From assembly GCF_020735465.1 (NCBI RefSeq), contig NZ_CP085935.1, positions 1,178,001-1,242,000 on the forward strand: a stretch of DNA of 64,000 bases, read 5' to 3'. Under the pieces are notes generated by a model, which saw nothing but the letters and a program-made list of their open reading frames with translations, ran no database searches and was not told the DNA's origin. The translations under genes were made by a program, and so were the position numbers. The stretch comes from Collinsella stercoris DSM 13279 (lineage in GTDB: Bacteria > Actinomycetota > Coriobacteriia > Coriobacteriales > Coriobacteriaceae). Positions 18,189 to 27,741 of the stretch are shown piece after piece. Position 1 is the first letter of the stretch. Every line of letters starts with the position of its first letter.

Positions 18189-20687
18189 ATGAGCACACCG
18201 CACCCCTCCACGCCCGAACTGCTCGCGCCTGCCGGCGGCCCGGAACCGTTTTACGCCGCGCTGGCTGCCGGCGCCGACGCCATCTACTGCGGCATGGGCG
18301 CATTCAACGCCCGGCGCAAGGCCGCGAATTTTACCGACGAGGCGTTTGCCGATGCGTGCCGTGCGGCGCACCTCGCCGGCACGCGCGTCTACGTGACGGT
18401 GAACATCGTCATCAAGCAAACAGAGATGGCCGAGGCGCTCGCGCTCGTGGAGCGCTGTTGGCATCTGGGTGCGGATGCCTTCATCATCCAGGATTGGGGG
18501 CTGTTCTTCGAGATTCGCCAGCGCATGCCCGAAATTGAAACGCATATCTCCACGCAGGCGAATATCCACGACGCACGGGCAACCGTTTGGTGCCGCGATG
18601 CCGGCGCCGACCGCGTGACGCTCTCTCGCGAGCTGTCCATCGATGAGATCTCCCGCATCGCCCGCACCGGCGTCGAACTCGAGGTGTTCGCGCACGGGGC
18701 CATCTGCTTTTGCTACTCGGGTGTTTGCCTGCTATCGAGCTTCACAAGCCACGGGCGCTCGGCCAACCGCGGCATGTGTGCACAGCCGTGCCGCCTGCCC
18801 TACGAGCTGGTGGACGAACGTGGGCGCAGCCATGCGCGGCCCGGGCGCGAACGAGCGCTGTGCCCGCGCGACACCTGCACGGTCCACCTACTGCTGGAGC
18901 TGCTCGATGCCGGTGCGCACGCACTGAAGCTCGAAGGCCGCATGAAAGCACCGGACTACGTGTACTCCGTCGTACGTGCCTATCGCGCGCAGCTCGACGA
19001 CATCCTGACCGACCGCGACACGACCCCCGCCGAAGCCGAGGCGCGCTACCGCCTGCTCAAGCGCTCGTTTAACCGCGATTTCACCACGGCCTATCAGCTG
19101 GGCACCTCCGGCGACGAGATGATGAGCTACGAGCGGTCCAACAACCGAGGCCAAATCGTGGGCGAGGTGCTCGGGAGCCGCCCATTGGGCGGGACGCGCG
19201 GCCTCAAGCCCGACGACAAACGGCGTCGCGCCGCCTGGTGCACGCTGCACGTGGACGAGCCTGTGGGCAAGGGCGATTTGCTCGAGCTGCGCCACGACGA
19301 CGAATTCGATCAGTTCCTCACCACGCACGCGCCCAGGGACCTCAAGCGCGGCGAAACCGTGGAATGCCGCACGGCGCGCCCCATGCCGGCGGGCGCTCGC
19401 GTGCGCCTGATTCGCAGCCAGGCGGCAATCGACGCCGCCGAAGCCGCACTCAAACAGCCGGTTGCACGCAAGCGCGCCGTTGATGTCCGCATACGTGCTC
19501 GACTGGGCGAACCGTTTGTTGTGGAGCTTTCCTGCGTGGATGCGCCGGAGCTGCACGGCGAGGCCGAGGGCTTTGTGGTCGAGGCCGCGCGCACCCGCCC
19601 CGTCCAGGCAGCGGACTTGATTGAACATGTGGGGCGCATGGGTTCCTCGCCATTTGAAGCAGCGCATTTTGATGTTGAGCTGGACGAGGGCTGCGGTATG
19701 GGCTTTTCTGCCGTGCACCAGGTACGTGCGGCGGCCTGCGAAGCGCTCGAGCGCGCGATTCTTGCCCCTTACGCAAAACGACCGCAGGACGGGAAGGTGG
19801 CCTGTGCGCCGACTGCGGCTGCATCTGGCGAGCATGACGCACATGCGACGTCATCGGGTAAGGCGCCGTCCGATATCGAGCTGTGCGCGCTCGTGACCTC
19901 GCTCGATGCCGCCCAAGCGGCACGTGAGGCCGGGGCGGAACGCATCTACATGGCCGTCGATGACGTGGTTGCCGCCGGCCTCTCCCCTGCCGACGTGGCC
20001 GATGCCCGCATCGTCCCCGTGCTCGATGAGGTGTGCCGCGAGGGCGACCACGAGCGACTGGATGCCTGGGTGCAGCGTGGGCTGCCCCTCGCCATTGGCA
20101 ATATCTCCGAGCTGGCACTTGCCGCTGAGCGCGGTACCATCGCGGAAATCCGAAGCTGCATCCCCGTGCACAACACCTCGTGTATCGATGCCCTTCAAGC
20201 ACACGGCGCTGCGGGCTTTTGGCTCTCGCCCGAGCTCACGCTCCGCGAAATCGAGGAGCTCGGCGCCGATCGGGCCGCAGCCGGCCTCGGCGTGTGCGTG
20301 CTCGGCTATCCGCGCCTCATGACCAGCGAGCACTGCATGCTGCAGGTTGCGGACGCCTGCATCCACGACTGCGAGCATTGCAGACTGCGCGCCCGTAAGT
20401 TCAGCCTCAAGAACATCGATGGCCGGCTGCTGCCGGTGCGCAGCGACATCCGCGGCCGCAGCCATCTCTACGATAGCGAGCTGCTCGATGTCACCCCGCA
20501 CATCCCGCAGCTCATACGCGCCGGCATATCCCGCGTGCTGGTCGATGGCACCCTGATGGATACCGATGAACTCACCCGCATGGTGGTCCGCGCGCGCCGC
20601 GCGATAGTCGCCGCGCGCGATGGTCGCACGCCCGATCGCCGACTGCCCGGCTCGAGCTCGGGCTGCCTGTTCAACGGGATCGAATAG
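18189..20687 (+). CDS. U32 family protein, probable RNA hydroxylation enzyme
   Basis: An 832-residue protein starting MSTPHPSTPELLAPAGGPEP. The N-terminal half is a TIM-barrel-like U32 domain with the family signature ELEVFAHGAICFCYSGVCLL (about residues 163-182) and RGMCAQPCRLPYEL. A central DUF3656-like collagenase-type part follows, and a C-terminal domain has CIHDCEHCRLRARKFSL. Although called peptidases, U32 proteins such as TrhP (YegQ) and RlhA (YdcP) are needed for hydroxylation of tRNA U34 and 23S rRNA C2501, using conserved cysteines. The long two-part build is closest to RlhA. The next gene, 2 bp on, encodes a pseudouridine synthase, which supports an RNA-modification role. ATG 18189 follows TTGGAG. 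Confidence 0.82.
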   Translation: MSTPHPSTPELLAPAGGPEPFYAALAAGADAIYCGMGAFNARRKAANFTDEAFADACRAAHLAGTRVYVTVNIVIKQTEMAEALALVERCWHLGADAFIIQDWGLFFEIRQRMPEIETHISTQANIHDARATVWCRDAGADRVTLSRELSIDEISRIARTGVELEVFAHGAICFCYSGVCLLSSFTSHGRSANRGMCAQPCRLPYELVDERGRSHARPGRERALCPRDTCTVHLLLELLDAGAHALKLEGRMKAPDYVYSVVRAYRAQLDDILTDRDTTPAEAEARYRLLKRSFNRDFTTAYQLGTSGDEMMSYERSNNRGQIVGEVLGSRPLGGTRGLKPDDKRRRAAWCTLHVDEPVGKGDLLELRHDDEFDQFLTTHAPRDLKRGETVECRTARPMPAGARVRLIRSQAAIDAAEAALKQPVARKRAVDVRIRARLGEPFVVELSCVDAPELHGEAEGFVVEAARTRPVQAADLIEHVGRMGSSPFEAAHFDVELDEGCGMGFSAVHQVRAAACEALERAILAPYAKRPQDGKVACAPTAAASGEHDAHATSSGKAPSDIELCALVTSLDAAQAAREAGAERIYMAVDDVVAAGLSPADVADARIVPVLDEVCREGDHERLDAWVQRGLPLAIGNISELALAAERGTIAEIRSCIPVHNTSCIDALQAHGAAGFWLSPELTLREIEELGADRAAAGLGVCVLGYPRLMTSEHCMLQVADACIHDCEHCRLRARKFSLKNIDGRLLPVRSDIRGRSHLYDSELLDVTPHIPQLIRAGISRVLVDGTLMDTDELTRMVVRARRAIVAARDGRTPDRRLPGSSSGCLFNGIE

Positions 20688-20689
20688 CG

Positions 20690-21373
20690 ATGGGCGTATC
20701 AGCCGGGTTGCGCGTGCTCTATCGCGATCCGTGGCTTATGGCGGTCGATAAGCCTGCGGGCATCATCGTGCACGGCGATGGCACGGGTGCGCCAACGCTC
20801 ACCGACGCCGTGCGGGCGCATCTCGTCGCCAGCGGCGAGGCCAGCGCGAGCGCCGCTGCGCAAGCGCTGCAACGCCTCGATCGGGACACCACGGGTATCG
20901 TGCTGTTCTCACTGGATAAAGAGGCGCAGCCCGCCTTTGACCGCATGATTGCCGAGCGCTCCATTCAAAAACGGTATCTTGCCATCGTGCATGGACGCTT
21001 CCCCGCTGCCAAGACAATGTGCCAGCCCCTCGGACGCGACCGCCACGATAGCCGCCGTATGCGCGTCAGCCGCACGGGCAAGCCGGCGCACACCGATGCA
21101 AAGCGCATCGCCTACGCAAAAGCCGATGCACGAGCACCGGAGCGCTCCCTGCTTGCCATCGATTTGCACACGGGCCGCAAACATCAGATTCGCGTGCACC
21201 TGGCGCACGCGAAGTTCCCCCTTTTGGGCGATTCCCTCTACGGAGGCCCCTCGTGTTCAGGCGGGTTGATGCTGCATGCCAGCGAGCTGTCCTTCACACA
21301 CCCCATCACCGGGGCACCCACCCATATCCAGGCTCCCTACCCCGCCCGGTTCCAGCGCATCATGTCCCAGTAG
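20690..21373 (+). CDS. RluA-family pseudouridine synthase
   Basis: A 227-residue enzyme with LYRDPWLMAVDKPAGIIVHG at the start, the catalytic motif LQRLDRDTTGIVLFSLD (the Asp after RL is the nucleophile) and GRKHQIRVHLAHAKFPLLGD near the C-terminus, all diagnostic of RluA/RluD/TruC enzymes that isomerise uridine in rRNA or tRNA. It lacks an N-terminal S4 domain, so it is the short form. It begins 2 bp after the U32 stop and is probably translationally coupled to it. The exact RNA target cannot be told from sequence. Confidence 0.88.
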   Translation: MGVSAGLRVLYRDPWLMAVDKPAGIIVHGDGTGAPTLTDAVRAHLVASGEASASAAAQALQRLDRDTTGIVLFSLDKEAQPAFDRMIAERSIQKRYLAIVHGRFPAAKTMCQPLGRDRHDSRRMRVSRTGKPAHTDAKRIAYAKADARAPERSLLAIDLHTGRKHQIRVHLAHAKFPLLGDSLYGGPSCSGGLMLHASELSFTHPITGAPTHIQAPYPARFQRIMSQ

Positions 21374-21492
21374 CGCAAGCAGAGCGCCTTTGCCTCCGTG
21401 CCGCCCTGCATGGTCATACCCGATGAGAACCCGTGATTCAGCCGCTCTTGACAGCTTTTGATTCCTTTTGCGAACCTGGCTCGCACGGGCGC

Positions 21493-22578
21493 CTACTCCT
21501 CTTCGGGGTAGATAACGCCCCACTCGCGGCGCAGGCGCGTCATGATATCCATGACATCGGCTGCAAAGTCGATGAGCTGCAGCGCTCGCGCATCGCCCGC
21601 CACCGCTTGCTCAAGATCCGCCACCTCGTAGCACAGCGCGTATGCCTCAACGCCCTCCTCGACCTCCTCGCGCCGACCATCGGCCGTCCAGGTGATGGTG
21701 GCGCGATCGGCACGCGGGTAGCCCATGACTTCAATGTAGCAATCATCAAAGCAAAGCGTGGCTCGCTTGGGCTGTTTGGCATGCATGGTGAGCGAGAACA
21801 CGCCAAGCTGGCCCTCGGCATTGCGTGTGACAAAACCGCTTTCCTCATCCACGCCCGTGGTAAAGCAATTGGCGAGCGAAACGACCTCTTGAGGCTGGCT
21901 TTCCATAAACAGGCGGGCGACTGAGAGCGCATACACCCCGATATCCAGCATGGCGCCACCGGCGAGGCCGCGATTCCAAAAGCGGCTGTTTGCATCGTCG
22001 TAGCTATGCCAGCTGCCAAAATTCACCTGAGCTAAGCGCATCCGGCCAAATTCGCCCGTATCGGCTCGGCGCATGAGCTCGGTATACAACGGCATGTGCA
22101 ACACGGTCGTTGCGTCCATGAGCACCACATGGTGCTCGACGGCAAGGGCGCGGGCCTCAGCAAGCTCCTCACTGTTGAGCGTAATGGCCTTCTCGCACAG
22201 CACGTGCTTGCCGGCCGCGAGCGCCGCCCGTAGGTACGCGATATGCGTGTTGTGCGGTGTGGTGATGTAGATGGCATCGACCTGCGGATCGGCGTAGAGG
22301 TCTTCCACCGAATCGTATACCTTCTCGACCCCGTATTCCCGAGCGAACGCCTCGGCTTTGGCGCGCGTACGATTGGCGATACCGTGTAGCTTGCGGCCTG
22401 CCAGTGCGAGTGACTGCGCCATTTGGTTTGCAATGACACCGCACCCGATAACGGCCCAGGTAAGCTCGGGCGCCGTAAAGATATCCTGCGGGAACGGCTT
22501 GCCCGCAACGGCGGCAAACGCAGCCTTGGCCGCAGCCGCGGCATCCTTCGGAGCGGGCGCCCCAATCGCATCGGCCAT
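21493..22578 (-). CDS. Gfo/Idh/MocA family NAD(P)-dependent oxidoreductase
   Basis: A 361-residue protein. A Rossmann fold starts with WAVIGCGVIANQMAQSLA (about 39-56), followed by DAIYITTPHNTHI and VLCEKAITLNSEE (the EK(P/A) motif whose lysine helps catalysis). The C-terminal alpha/beta domain has GGAMLDIGVYAL. Members oxidise or reduce sugars, inositols or dihydrodiols with NAD(P). The start at 22578 has GAGGTGAGGGG upstream. Neighbours do not indicate a pathway, so the substrate is unknown. An Ala-rich N-terminal extension of about 35 residues precedes the Rossmann fold. Confidence 0.88.
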   Translation of the reverse strand: MADAIGAPAPKDAAAAAKAAFAAVAGKPFPQDIFTAPELTWAVIGCGVIANQMAQSLALAGRKLHGIANRTRAKAEAFAREYGVEKVYDSVEDLYADPQVDAIYITTPHNTHIAYLRAALAAGKHVLCEKAITLNSEELAEARALAVEHHVVLMDATTVLHMPLYTELMRRADTGEFGRMRLAQVNFGSWHSYDDANSRFWNRGLAGGAMLDIGVYALSVARLFMESQPQEVVSLANCFTTGVDEESGFVTRNAEGQLGVFSLTMHAKQPKRATLCFDDCYIEVMGYPRADRATITWTADGRREEVEEGVEAYALCYEVADLEQAVAGDARALQLIDFAADVMDIMTRLRREWGVIYPEEE

Positions 22579-22830
22579 TTCAAACCCCTCACCTCTAGGG
22601 TCGAACAGAACATGCCCATTGTGGCACAAACAATTCGAACGCCTGCTCATGGCGATTATCTTTCATATTATTTAATTTATAAGAAAGTATCTTTCACTCT
22701 GCCGTCACAGGGGCGCTTAGCTGCACGCCCACAACACCCGCTGCGGTGACCGTGCGGCGGCATCCAATGCGCCGTTTACAAGGCGGGAATTCAGCATGCG
22801 AATCGACTCAAGACGCAAGCGCGCACCACC
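22579..22830. other. 252-bp intergenic region, no gene seen
   Basis: This stretch separates the 3' end of hipA from the oxidoreductase start. It includes an AT-rich patch at about 22664-22692 that probably belongs to the oxidoreductase promoter on the minus strand. I find no strong hairpin, repeat or RNA gene. Confidence 0.4.
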
Positions 22831-24111
22831 TCATCTCGAAAAAGCACGCAGCACCTCGAGCCTCGGCTCAATATCTGCAATCAGATCATCGGCAACGTAG
22901 GGCGTCGACTCAAGAACGGGGTCAGCATCTCCCGACCCCGCACGATCGAGCGCACCGACGAGCGTGGCAGCGATCTTCTTTGCAATACGACGAAGCGCAT
23001 GATCCTTGATGCCAAGCTCCCGCGCCAGGTTCTCTAAAGTCTCCGGTGTCACCTCGTCAATCGAGCGAGCGCCGCCCAAGTCCATCGCAAGGTCCCTGCT
23101 GTATTTTGGATACAGCGTCGTACACACCAGATCATAGGCGGGGGACAACTCGAACGAGACACTTTGCCCTCCGTTCGATTCCCGATACAAAAGCGAGTAG
23201 TTTTTGAGATGCGCATCGCAGTTCCCGATGACATACGAAAAGAGCAACTGCTGCGCAAACGCCATGATTTCACGCACGGGGCGCGCACTCCGCTCGCGCA
23301 AGAACGATGCGATGCGCCGAACGCTGCCACCCTCCAGCTCCGCATATTTCGACCCGGGCAACATGCGAAACGCTTGGCAGAAATCCTCTTGGTGCAGCCG
23401 TTCAACATGCCAGCCCTCGCGCGCCTCCACGATGCGGCGATCAAAGCGCTCAACGACCAAAACGGGAGTCGCGTAACTCAGCAGCGACACCTTGGCCACA
23501 TTCAGTCCGCATGCACGCGCCGCTTGCATACATAGAAATTCGTTCTCGGGGACGTCGCGCATCGAGCTCGTTTTCAGCATATGCGTTGTGGCCGCAAGGC
23601 CGCGCGGAGAAAGCCAACCCGTCTCCATGGTGCAATCAGGCCGGTGCGCGAGGCCAGTCTTTCCCTGCGCACCAGCAAGGGATAATCGCCTGTCTGCATT
23701 ATGCTCCGCAATCTGAGGAAGACTCTCGAGCATATGCATGATCTCAGCTTGCGTAACGGATACGTATCCCGCATCGACTGGCATTGGAGCGTATTCATCG
23801 GCTATGACAATGTCCCCTATGCAGTCACGCCCGCATGCCACAAGCATCGCGAGCCAATCGTCCTCTCGAAGCTTCAGTTCCGCTGCAAGCGCCTGGCGAG
23901 CAATCCCCTCGGCTAGCAAACCTTCAAAATACGGACGATATTGCGGCGGAGAAAACGGCTCGGCACGAAGCGGGAGAGATGCTGAGAGCGGAGCGGCGTG
24001 AGGGTTCGACAAATACGCCACATCATAGGTAAATGTCGATCCGTCCGCCGCGATTCGACCTACGAGCTCCGGCACGCGATACGACACGCGCGACACAAGC
24101 AAGGTGCCCAT
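22831..24111 (-). CDS. hipA: HipA-type serine/threonine kinase toxin
   Basis: A 426-residue full-length HipA. The N-terminal subdomain includes PHAAPLSASLPLRAEPFSPP, the activation loop region has RLSLAGAQGKTGLAHR, the catalytic loop is NCDAHLKNYSLLY and the metal-binding motif is SPAYDL. In characterised systems HipA phosphorylates an aminoacyl-tRNA synthetase and induces growth arrest, and HipB binds and represses it. The ATG overlaps the hipB stop by one base (TAATG), the classical arrangement. All key acidic residues are intact, so the toxin should be active. Confidence 0.92.
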   Translation of the reverse strand: MGTLLVSRVSYRVPELVGRIAADGSTFTYDVAYLSNPHAAPLSASLPLRAEPFSPPQYRPYFEGLLAEGIARQALAAELKLREDDWLAMLVACGRDCIGDIVIADEYAPMPVDAGYVSVTQAEIMHMLESLPQIAEHNADRRLSLAGAQGKTGLAHRPDCTMETGWLSPRGLAATTHMLKTSSMRDVPENEFLCMQAARACGLNVAKVSLLSYATPVLVVERFDRRIVEAREGWHVERLHQEDFCQAFRMLPGSKYAELEGGSVRRIASFLRERSARPVREIMAFAQQLLFSYVIGNCDAHLKNYSLLYRESNGGQSVSFELSPAYDLVCTTLYPKYSRDLAMDLGGARSIDEVTPETLENLARELGIKDHALRRIAKKIAATLVGALDRAGSGDADPVLESTPYVADDLIADIEPRLEVLRAFSR

Positions 24112-24329
24112 TAGCCACGCCTCCGACCTACAAGATCGATTCCAAGTGTGTTCAGAACCGTGAGCACCTTGCCGATCTCGGCGGTTGCTTTTCCATTTTC
24201 CAACTGCGACAAAAACGTAACGCCAACATTGGCATAATCGGCGAGCTCAGCCTGCGCAATCCCCTGGCGCTTGCGCTCGGCTTTAATCAGCTTGCCAATG
24301 GATGCCACTGACCCCAAATACTCTTCCAT
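24111..24329 (-). CDS. hipB: HipB-like HTH antitoxin and repressor
   Basis: A 72-residue protein, MEEYLGSVASIGKLIKAERK at the start, with an HTH_3 (XRE) fold: QAELADYANVGVTFLSQLENGKATAEI. It is shorter than E. coli HipB (88) and lacks the long unstructured C-terminal tail, ending DLVGRRRG. It precedes and overlaps hipA. The upstream region holds evenly spaced GCGTWCGC sites that are probable operators for this protein. Confidence 0.9.
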   Translation of the reverse strand: MEEYLGSVASIGKLIKAERKRQGIAQAELADYANVGVTFLSQLENGKATAEIGKVLTVLNTLGIDLVGRRRG

Positions 24330-24347
24330 AGTTCCTCACCGTCTTGC

Positions 24348-24433
24348 GCGTTCGCGTACGTTTAGCGTAAAAACTCAAAAGTTTTCGCGTTCGCATAATT
24401 TATAAAAAATACTATCAGATTTTATGCGTACGC
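24348..24433 (-). promoter_or_regulatory. hipBA promoter with three GCGTWCGC operator-like sites
   Basis: Upstream of hipB the palindromic octamer-like sequence occurs as GCGTTCGC (24348-24355), GCGTTCGC (24387-24394) and GCGTACGC (24426-24433), each exactly 39 bp from the next. An overlapping GCGTACGT lies at 24354-24361. The intervening DNA is very AT-rich compared with the surroundings and suits a promoter. HipB dimers usually bind several spaced operators to bend DNA and autorepress. The sites are seen directly; HipB as the binder is inference. Confidence 0.6.
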
Positions 24434-24514
24434 AAAAGATAAGAGTAGGGCACCTAAAAGCGGTTAGCTTTGCATCATCTCAACACTCAGAGCCAACAGT
24501 CCGTAAACGCAAAA

Positions 24515-24596
24515 CCCCGTGGTATTCCTTAGCAATCACTCCACAGCTGAACACGTTTCATGCTCAGAAAGGACGCTTGCGTGGAATACCACGGGG
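24515..24596 (-). terminator. Long-loop 14-bp inverted repeat after rplX
   Basis: CCCCGTGGTATTCC (24515-24528) and GGAATACCACGGGG (24583-24596) are a perfect 14-bp inverted repeat enclosing 54 bases. On the minus strand the structure follows the rplX stop by about 28 bases and is followed by TTTTGCG, so it may terminate the ribosomal operon. The loop is much longer than in a normal intrinsic terminator, so another RNA role is possible. Confidence 0.5.
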
Positions 24597-24624
24597 CTCC
24601 GATGTTCGTTCTAGCGGTTATGCT

Positions 24625-24945
24625 TTAGAACTTGTGGCCGCACTTCTTGCAGACGCGCAGCTTGGTCTTGTGACCGTCGAGCTCGCCGGCCTCATGACCA
24701 ACACGGGTACGCTTGCCGCAGGCGGGGCACACCAGGTTGACGTTGGATGCATCGATGGGCATCTCGGTCGGGACGATACCGCCCTGGTTGCCCTGGGTCG
24801 GCTTCACGGCCTTCTTGGCCACGGCGACGCCCTCGACAACAACCTTGCCCTCGGAAGGCAGGGCGCGCAGGACAACACCCTGCTTGCCGCGATCCTTGCC
24901 GGAGAGCACCTCGACCTTGTCGCCCTTCTTGATGGACATAGACAT
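24625..24945 (-). CDS. rplX: 50S ribosomal protein L24
   Basis: A 106-residue protein with a KOW motif (IKKGDKVEVLSGKDRGKQGV) and LPSEGKVVVEGVAVAKKAV. The C-terminal half has CPACGKRTRVG and VCKKCGHKF, four cysteines forming a zinc ribbon, that is, the C+ form. L24 nucleates 50S assembly. It is the last gene of the visible ribosomal cluster; rplE and the rest of the spc operon do not follow, since the hipBA region comes next. Confidence 0.97.
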   Translation of the reverse strand: MSMSIKKGDKVEVLSGKDRGKQGVVLRALPSEGKVVVEGVAVAKKAVKPTQGNQGGIVPTEMPIDASNVNLVCPACGKRTRVGHEAGELDGHKTKLRVCKKCGHKF

Positions 24946-24963
24946 AGTGGTCTCTCCCTTACG

Positions 24964-25332
24964 TTAGAGGGTCTCGGGTGCGAGCGAGACGATCTTCATG
25001 TACTTCTTGTCACGAAGCTCGCGAGCGACGGGCCCGAAGATACGGGTGCCGACAGGCGAACCATCCTTGTTGATGACGACGGCGGCGTTGTCATCGAAGC
25101 GGATGTAGGAACCGTCCTTGCGGCGGACCTCCTTGACCGTACGCACGATAACGCAGCGCACGACATCCTTCTTCTTGACGTTCGCGCCGGGCGTGGCCTC
25201 CTGCACGGCGGCCATGACGACGTCACCGATGCCGGCGTAACGGCGCTTAGAGCCGCCCAGCACCTTAATGCAACGAACCTTGCGCGCACCAGAGTTGTCG
25301 GCAACGTTCAGCATGGTTTGCATCTGAATCAT
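24964..25332 (-). CDS. rplN: 50S ribosomal protein L14
   Basis: A 122-residue, standard-length L14: [40 protein letters not shown] and [20 protein letters not shown]. It binds 23S rRNA at the subunit interface. It is separated from rpsQ by a 107-bp gap with a strong hairpin, unusual inside this operon. Confidence 0.98.
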   Translation of the reverse strand: MIQMQTMLNVADNSGARKVRCIKVLGGSKRRYAGIGDVVMAAVQEATPGANVKKKDVVRCVIVRTVKEVRRKDGSYIRFDDNAAVVINKDGSPVGTRIFGPVARELRDKKYMKIVSLAPETL

Positions 25333-25372
25333 GGTTGGAACCTTTCCGAACCTAAGCCGGAGAGAGGTGCGA

Positions 25373-25407
25373 CCGCCCTATACAAGAGCCAAAGGGGCTC
25401 AGGCGGG
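25373..25407 (-). promoter_or_regulatory. Hairpin in the rpsQ-rplN gap
   Basis: CCGCC (25373-25377) pairs with GGCGG (25402-25406), and inside it GAGCC (25386-25390) pairs with GGCTC (25396-25400), giving a stem interrupted by an internal loop. It sits in a 107-bp gap, long for this cluster. No T-run follows, so it may be a processing, pausing or autoregulatory site rather than a terminator. Confidence 0.4.
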
Positions 25408-25439
25408 CGCACGTCACCGGAGGGTTTACTTCGACAAGC

Positions 25440-25706
25440 CTACTTGGCACGCTCGACGATCTCGACGAGACGCCAACGCTTGGTGGCGGACAGCGGGCGG
25501 GTCTCCATGATGCGAACGGTGTCGCCGACGCCGGCCGTGTTCTCCTCGTCATGGACGTGGAACTTCTTGGTGCTGGTCATCATCTTGCCGTACTTGGGAT
25601 GACGCTTGCGCTCCGTGGTGGTCACAACAATGCTCTTGTTGCCCATGATGGAGGAAACGATACCCTGGCGGACCTTGCGCGCGTTGCGCTCAGTTGCTTC
25701 AGCCAT
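25440..25706 (-). CDS. rpsQ: 30S ribosomal protein S17
   Basis: An 88-residue S17 with the OB-fold sequence [40 protein letters not shown] and [20 protein letters not shown]. It binds 16S rRNA during early 30S assembly. It lies 15 bp downstream of rpmC. Confidence 0.97.
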   Translation of the reverse strand: MAEATERNARKVRQGIVSSIMGNKSIVVTTTERKRHPKYGKMMTSTKKFHVHDEENTAGVGDTVRIMETRPLSATKRWRLVEIVERAK

Positions 25707-25721
25707 TATCTACTCCTACAA

Positions 25722-25936
25722 CTACTCGGTGGCAGCGGACTTCTCCGCTGCGATCTGACGGGCACGCTGCTCCGTGAGGACACGAGCGATGTCCTTCTTC
25801 ACGGCACTCACGCGAGCGGTGTTGTCCAGCTGGCTGGTGGCCATCTGGAAACGAAGGTTGAAGAGCTCGGCGCGGCAATCCTTCAGCTTCTCAGCAAGGG
25901 CCTCGTCGGAAAGCTCACGAATCTCTGCGGGCTTCA

Positions 25937-25937
<1 letters not shown>
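25722..25937 (-). CDS. rpmC: 50S ribosomal protein L29
   Basis: A 71-residue helical hairpin: [37 protein letters not shown] and [13 protein letters not shown]29 lies at the peptide exit tunnel and forms part of the docking site for SRP and trigger factor. Its start codon overlaps the rplP stop by one base. Confidence 0.97.
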
Positions 25938-26361
<424 letters not shown>

Positions 26362-26362
<1 letters not shown>

Positions 26363-27072
26363 TACTGATTCCTCCTATCGTTGTTGCGACGACGCGGACG
26401 GGAGGTACCCTCGAGAGCCATGTTCGGGACAGGCTGGCCGGGGAGCTTCTCGCCCTGGTAGATCCAGACCTTGACGCCGCAGGAGCCCATGGTGGTGTGG
26501 GCGGTGGCGGTGCCGTAGTCGATCTTGGCGCGCAGGGTGTGCAGCGGCACGCGACCCTCGCGGTACCACTCGCGACGGCCCATCTCGGCGCCGCCGAGAC
26601 GACCGGAGCACTGGATACGGATACCCTTGGCGCCGGCCTTGCGGGCGGACTGGACGGCCTTGCGCATGGCGCGGCGGAAGGCGACGCGGCCCTCGAGCTG
26701 CTCGGCGATGGACTGAGCCACCAGCACGGCGTCGAGCTCGGGACGCTTGACCTCGATGACGTCGACGGACAGGTTGCCCTTGGTCACGCCGGCAACGCGC
26801 TCGAGCTCGGTGCGCAGACCGTCGATCTCGGAGCCCTTCTTGCCGATGACGACGCCGGGGCGGGCGGTGAGGATGATGACCTTCACCTTGTCGCCGGCGC
26901 GCTCGATCTCGACGCGGGAGACGGCGGCACGGGCGAGGCGCTTCTCGAGGAAGCGACGGATCTCGATATCGTTACCGAGGGTCTTGGCGTAGTCCTTCTC
27001 GGCGAACCAGCGGGAGCGCCAGTTCTCAGTGATGCCAAGGCGGAAGCCAGTAGGATAGACTTTCTGACCCAT
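26362..27072 (-). CDS. rpsC: 30S ribosomal protein S3
   Basis: A 236-residue S3: [20 protein letters not shown], a type II KH domain with [17 protein letters not shown], and the C-terminal RNA-entry domain with [20 protein letters not shown]. It helps unwind mRNA at the entry channel. It lies 3 bp after rplV. Confidence 0.98.
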
Positions 27073-27075
27073 GAC

Positions 27076-27441
27076 TTAAGCCTCCTTTCGAGAAGCAACG
27101 ACGACGGTGATGTGGCTCGTGCGCTTGAGGATGCGGGAAGCGGAGCCCTTGGCACGAGGACGGATGCGCTTGAGCGTCGGGCCCTCGTCCACATAAGCGG
27201 CCTTGACGAACAGGTCGTCGGCGCGCATCTGGTTGTTGTGCTCGGCGTTGGCGACGGCGGAGCGCAGGACCTTCTCCACGTCCACGGCGACGGAGCGCGT
27301 GCAGAAGTGGAGGATGTCGAAGGCCTGAGCGACGTTCTTGCCGCGGATCAGGTCGATCACGAGACGAGCCTTGCCGGGGGAAACGCGCACGTACTTGGCC
27401 GTGGCGCGGACCTCACGGGTCTCGGTGGAAGTGTTAGCCAT
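27076..27441 (-). CDS. rplV: 50S ribosomal protein L22
   Basis: A 121-residue L22: [40 protein letters not shown] and [20 protein letters not shown], the latter being the tunnel-lining hairpin implicated in macrolide interactions and nascent-chain stalling. The hairpin has its usual length. Confidence 0.98.
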   Translation of the reverse strand: MANTSTETREVRATAKYVRVSPGKARLVIDLIRGKNVAQAFDILHFCTRSVAVDVEKVLRSAVANAEHNNQMRADDLFVKAAYVDEGPTLKRIRPRAKGSASRILKRTSHITVVVASRKEA

Positions 27442-27454
27442 TTACCTAAACCCC

Positions 27455-27715
27455 CTATTTGGCCTTGTGACCACGGAACGTACGAGTGGGCGCGAACTCG
27501 CCCAGCTTGTGACCGACCATGGACTCGGTGACGTACACGGGAACATGCTTGCGGCCGTCGTGGACGGCGATGGTGTGGCCGACCATCTCGGGGAAGATGG
27601 TGGACGCGCGGGACCAGGTCTTCACGACGTCCTTCTTGCCAGCCTCGTTCATCGCGATGATACGCGAGAGGAGGCGCGCCTCTACGAACGGGCCCTTTTT
27701 GAGACTTCTGCTCAT
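27455..27715 (-). CDS. rpsS: 30S ribosomal protein S19
   Basis: An 86-residue S19: [40 protein letters not shown] and [19 protein letters not shown]. It contacts 23S rRNA through a B1a bridge in the 30S head. Confidence 0.98.
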   Translation of the reverse strand: MSRSLKKGPFVEARLLSRIIAMNEAGKKDVVKTWSRASTIFPEMVGHTIAVHDGRKHVPVYVTESMVGHKLGEFAPTRTFRGHKAK

Positions 27716-27741
27716 AAGTGCTATCTCCTAACGGGTATCGG

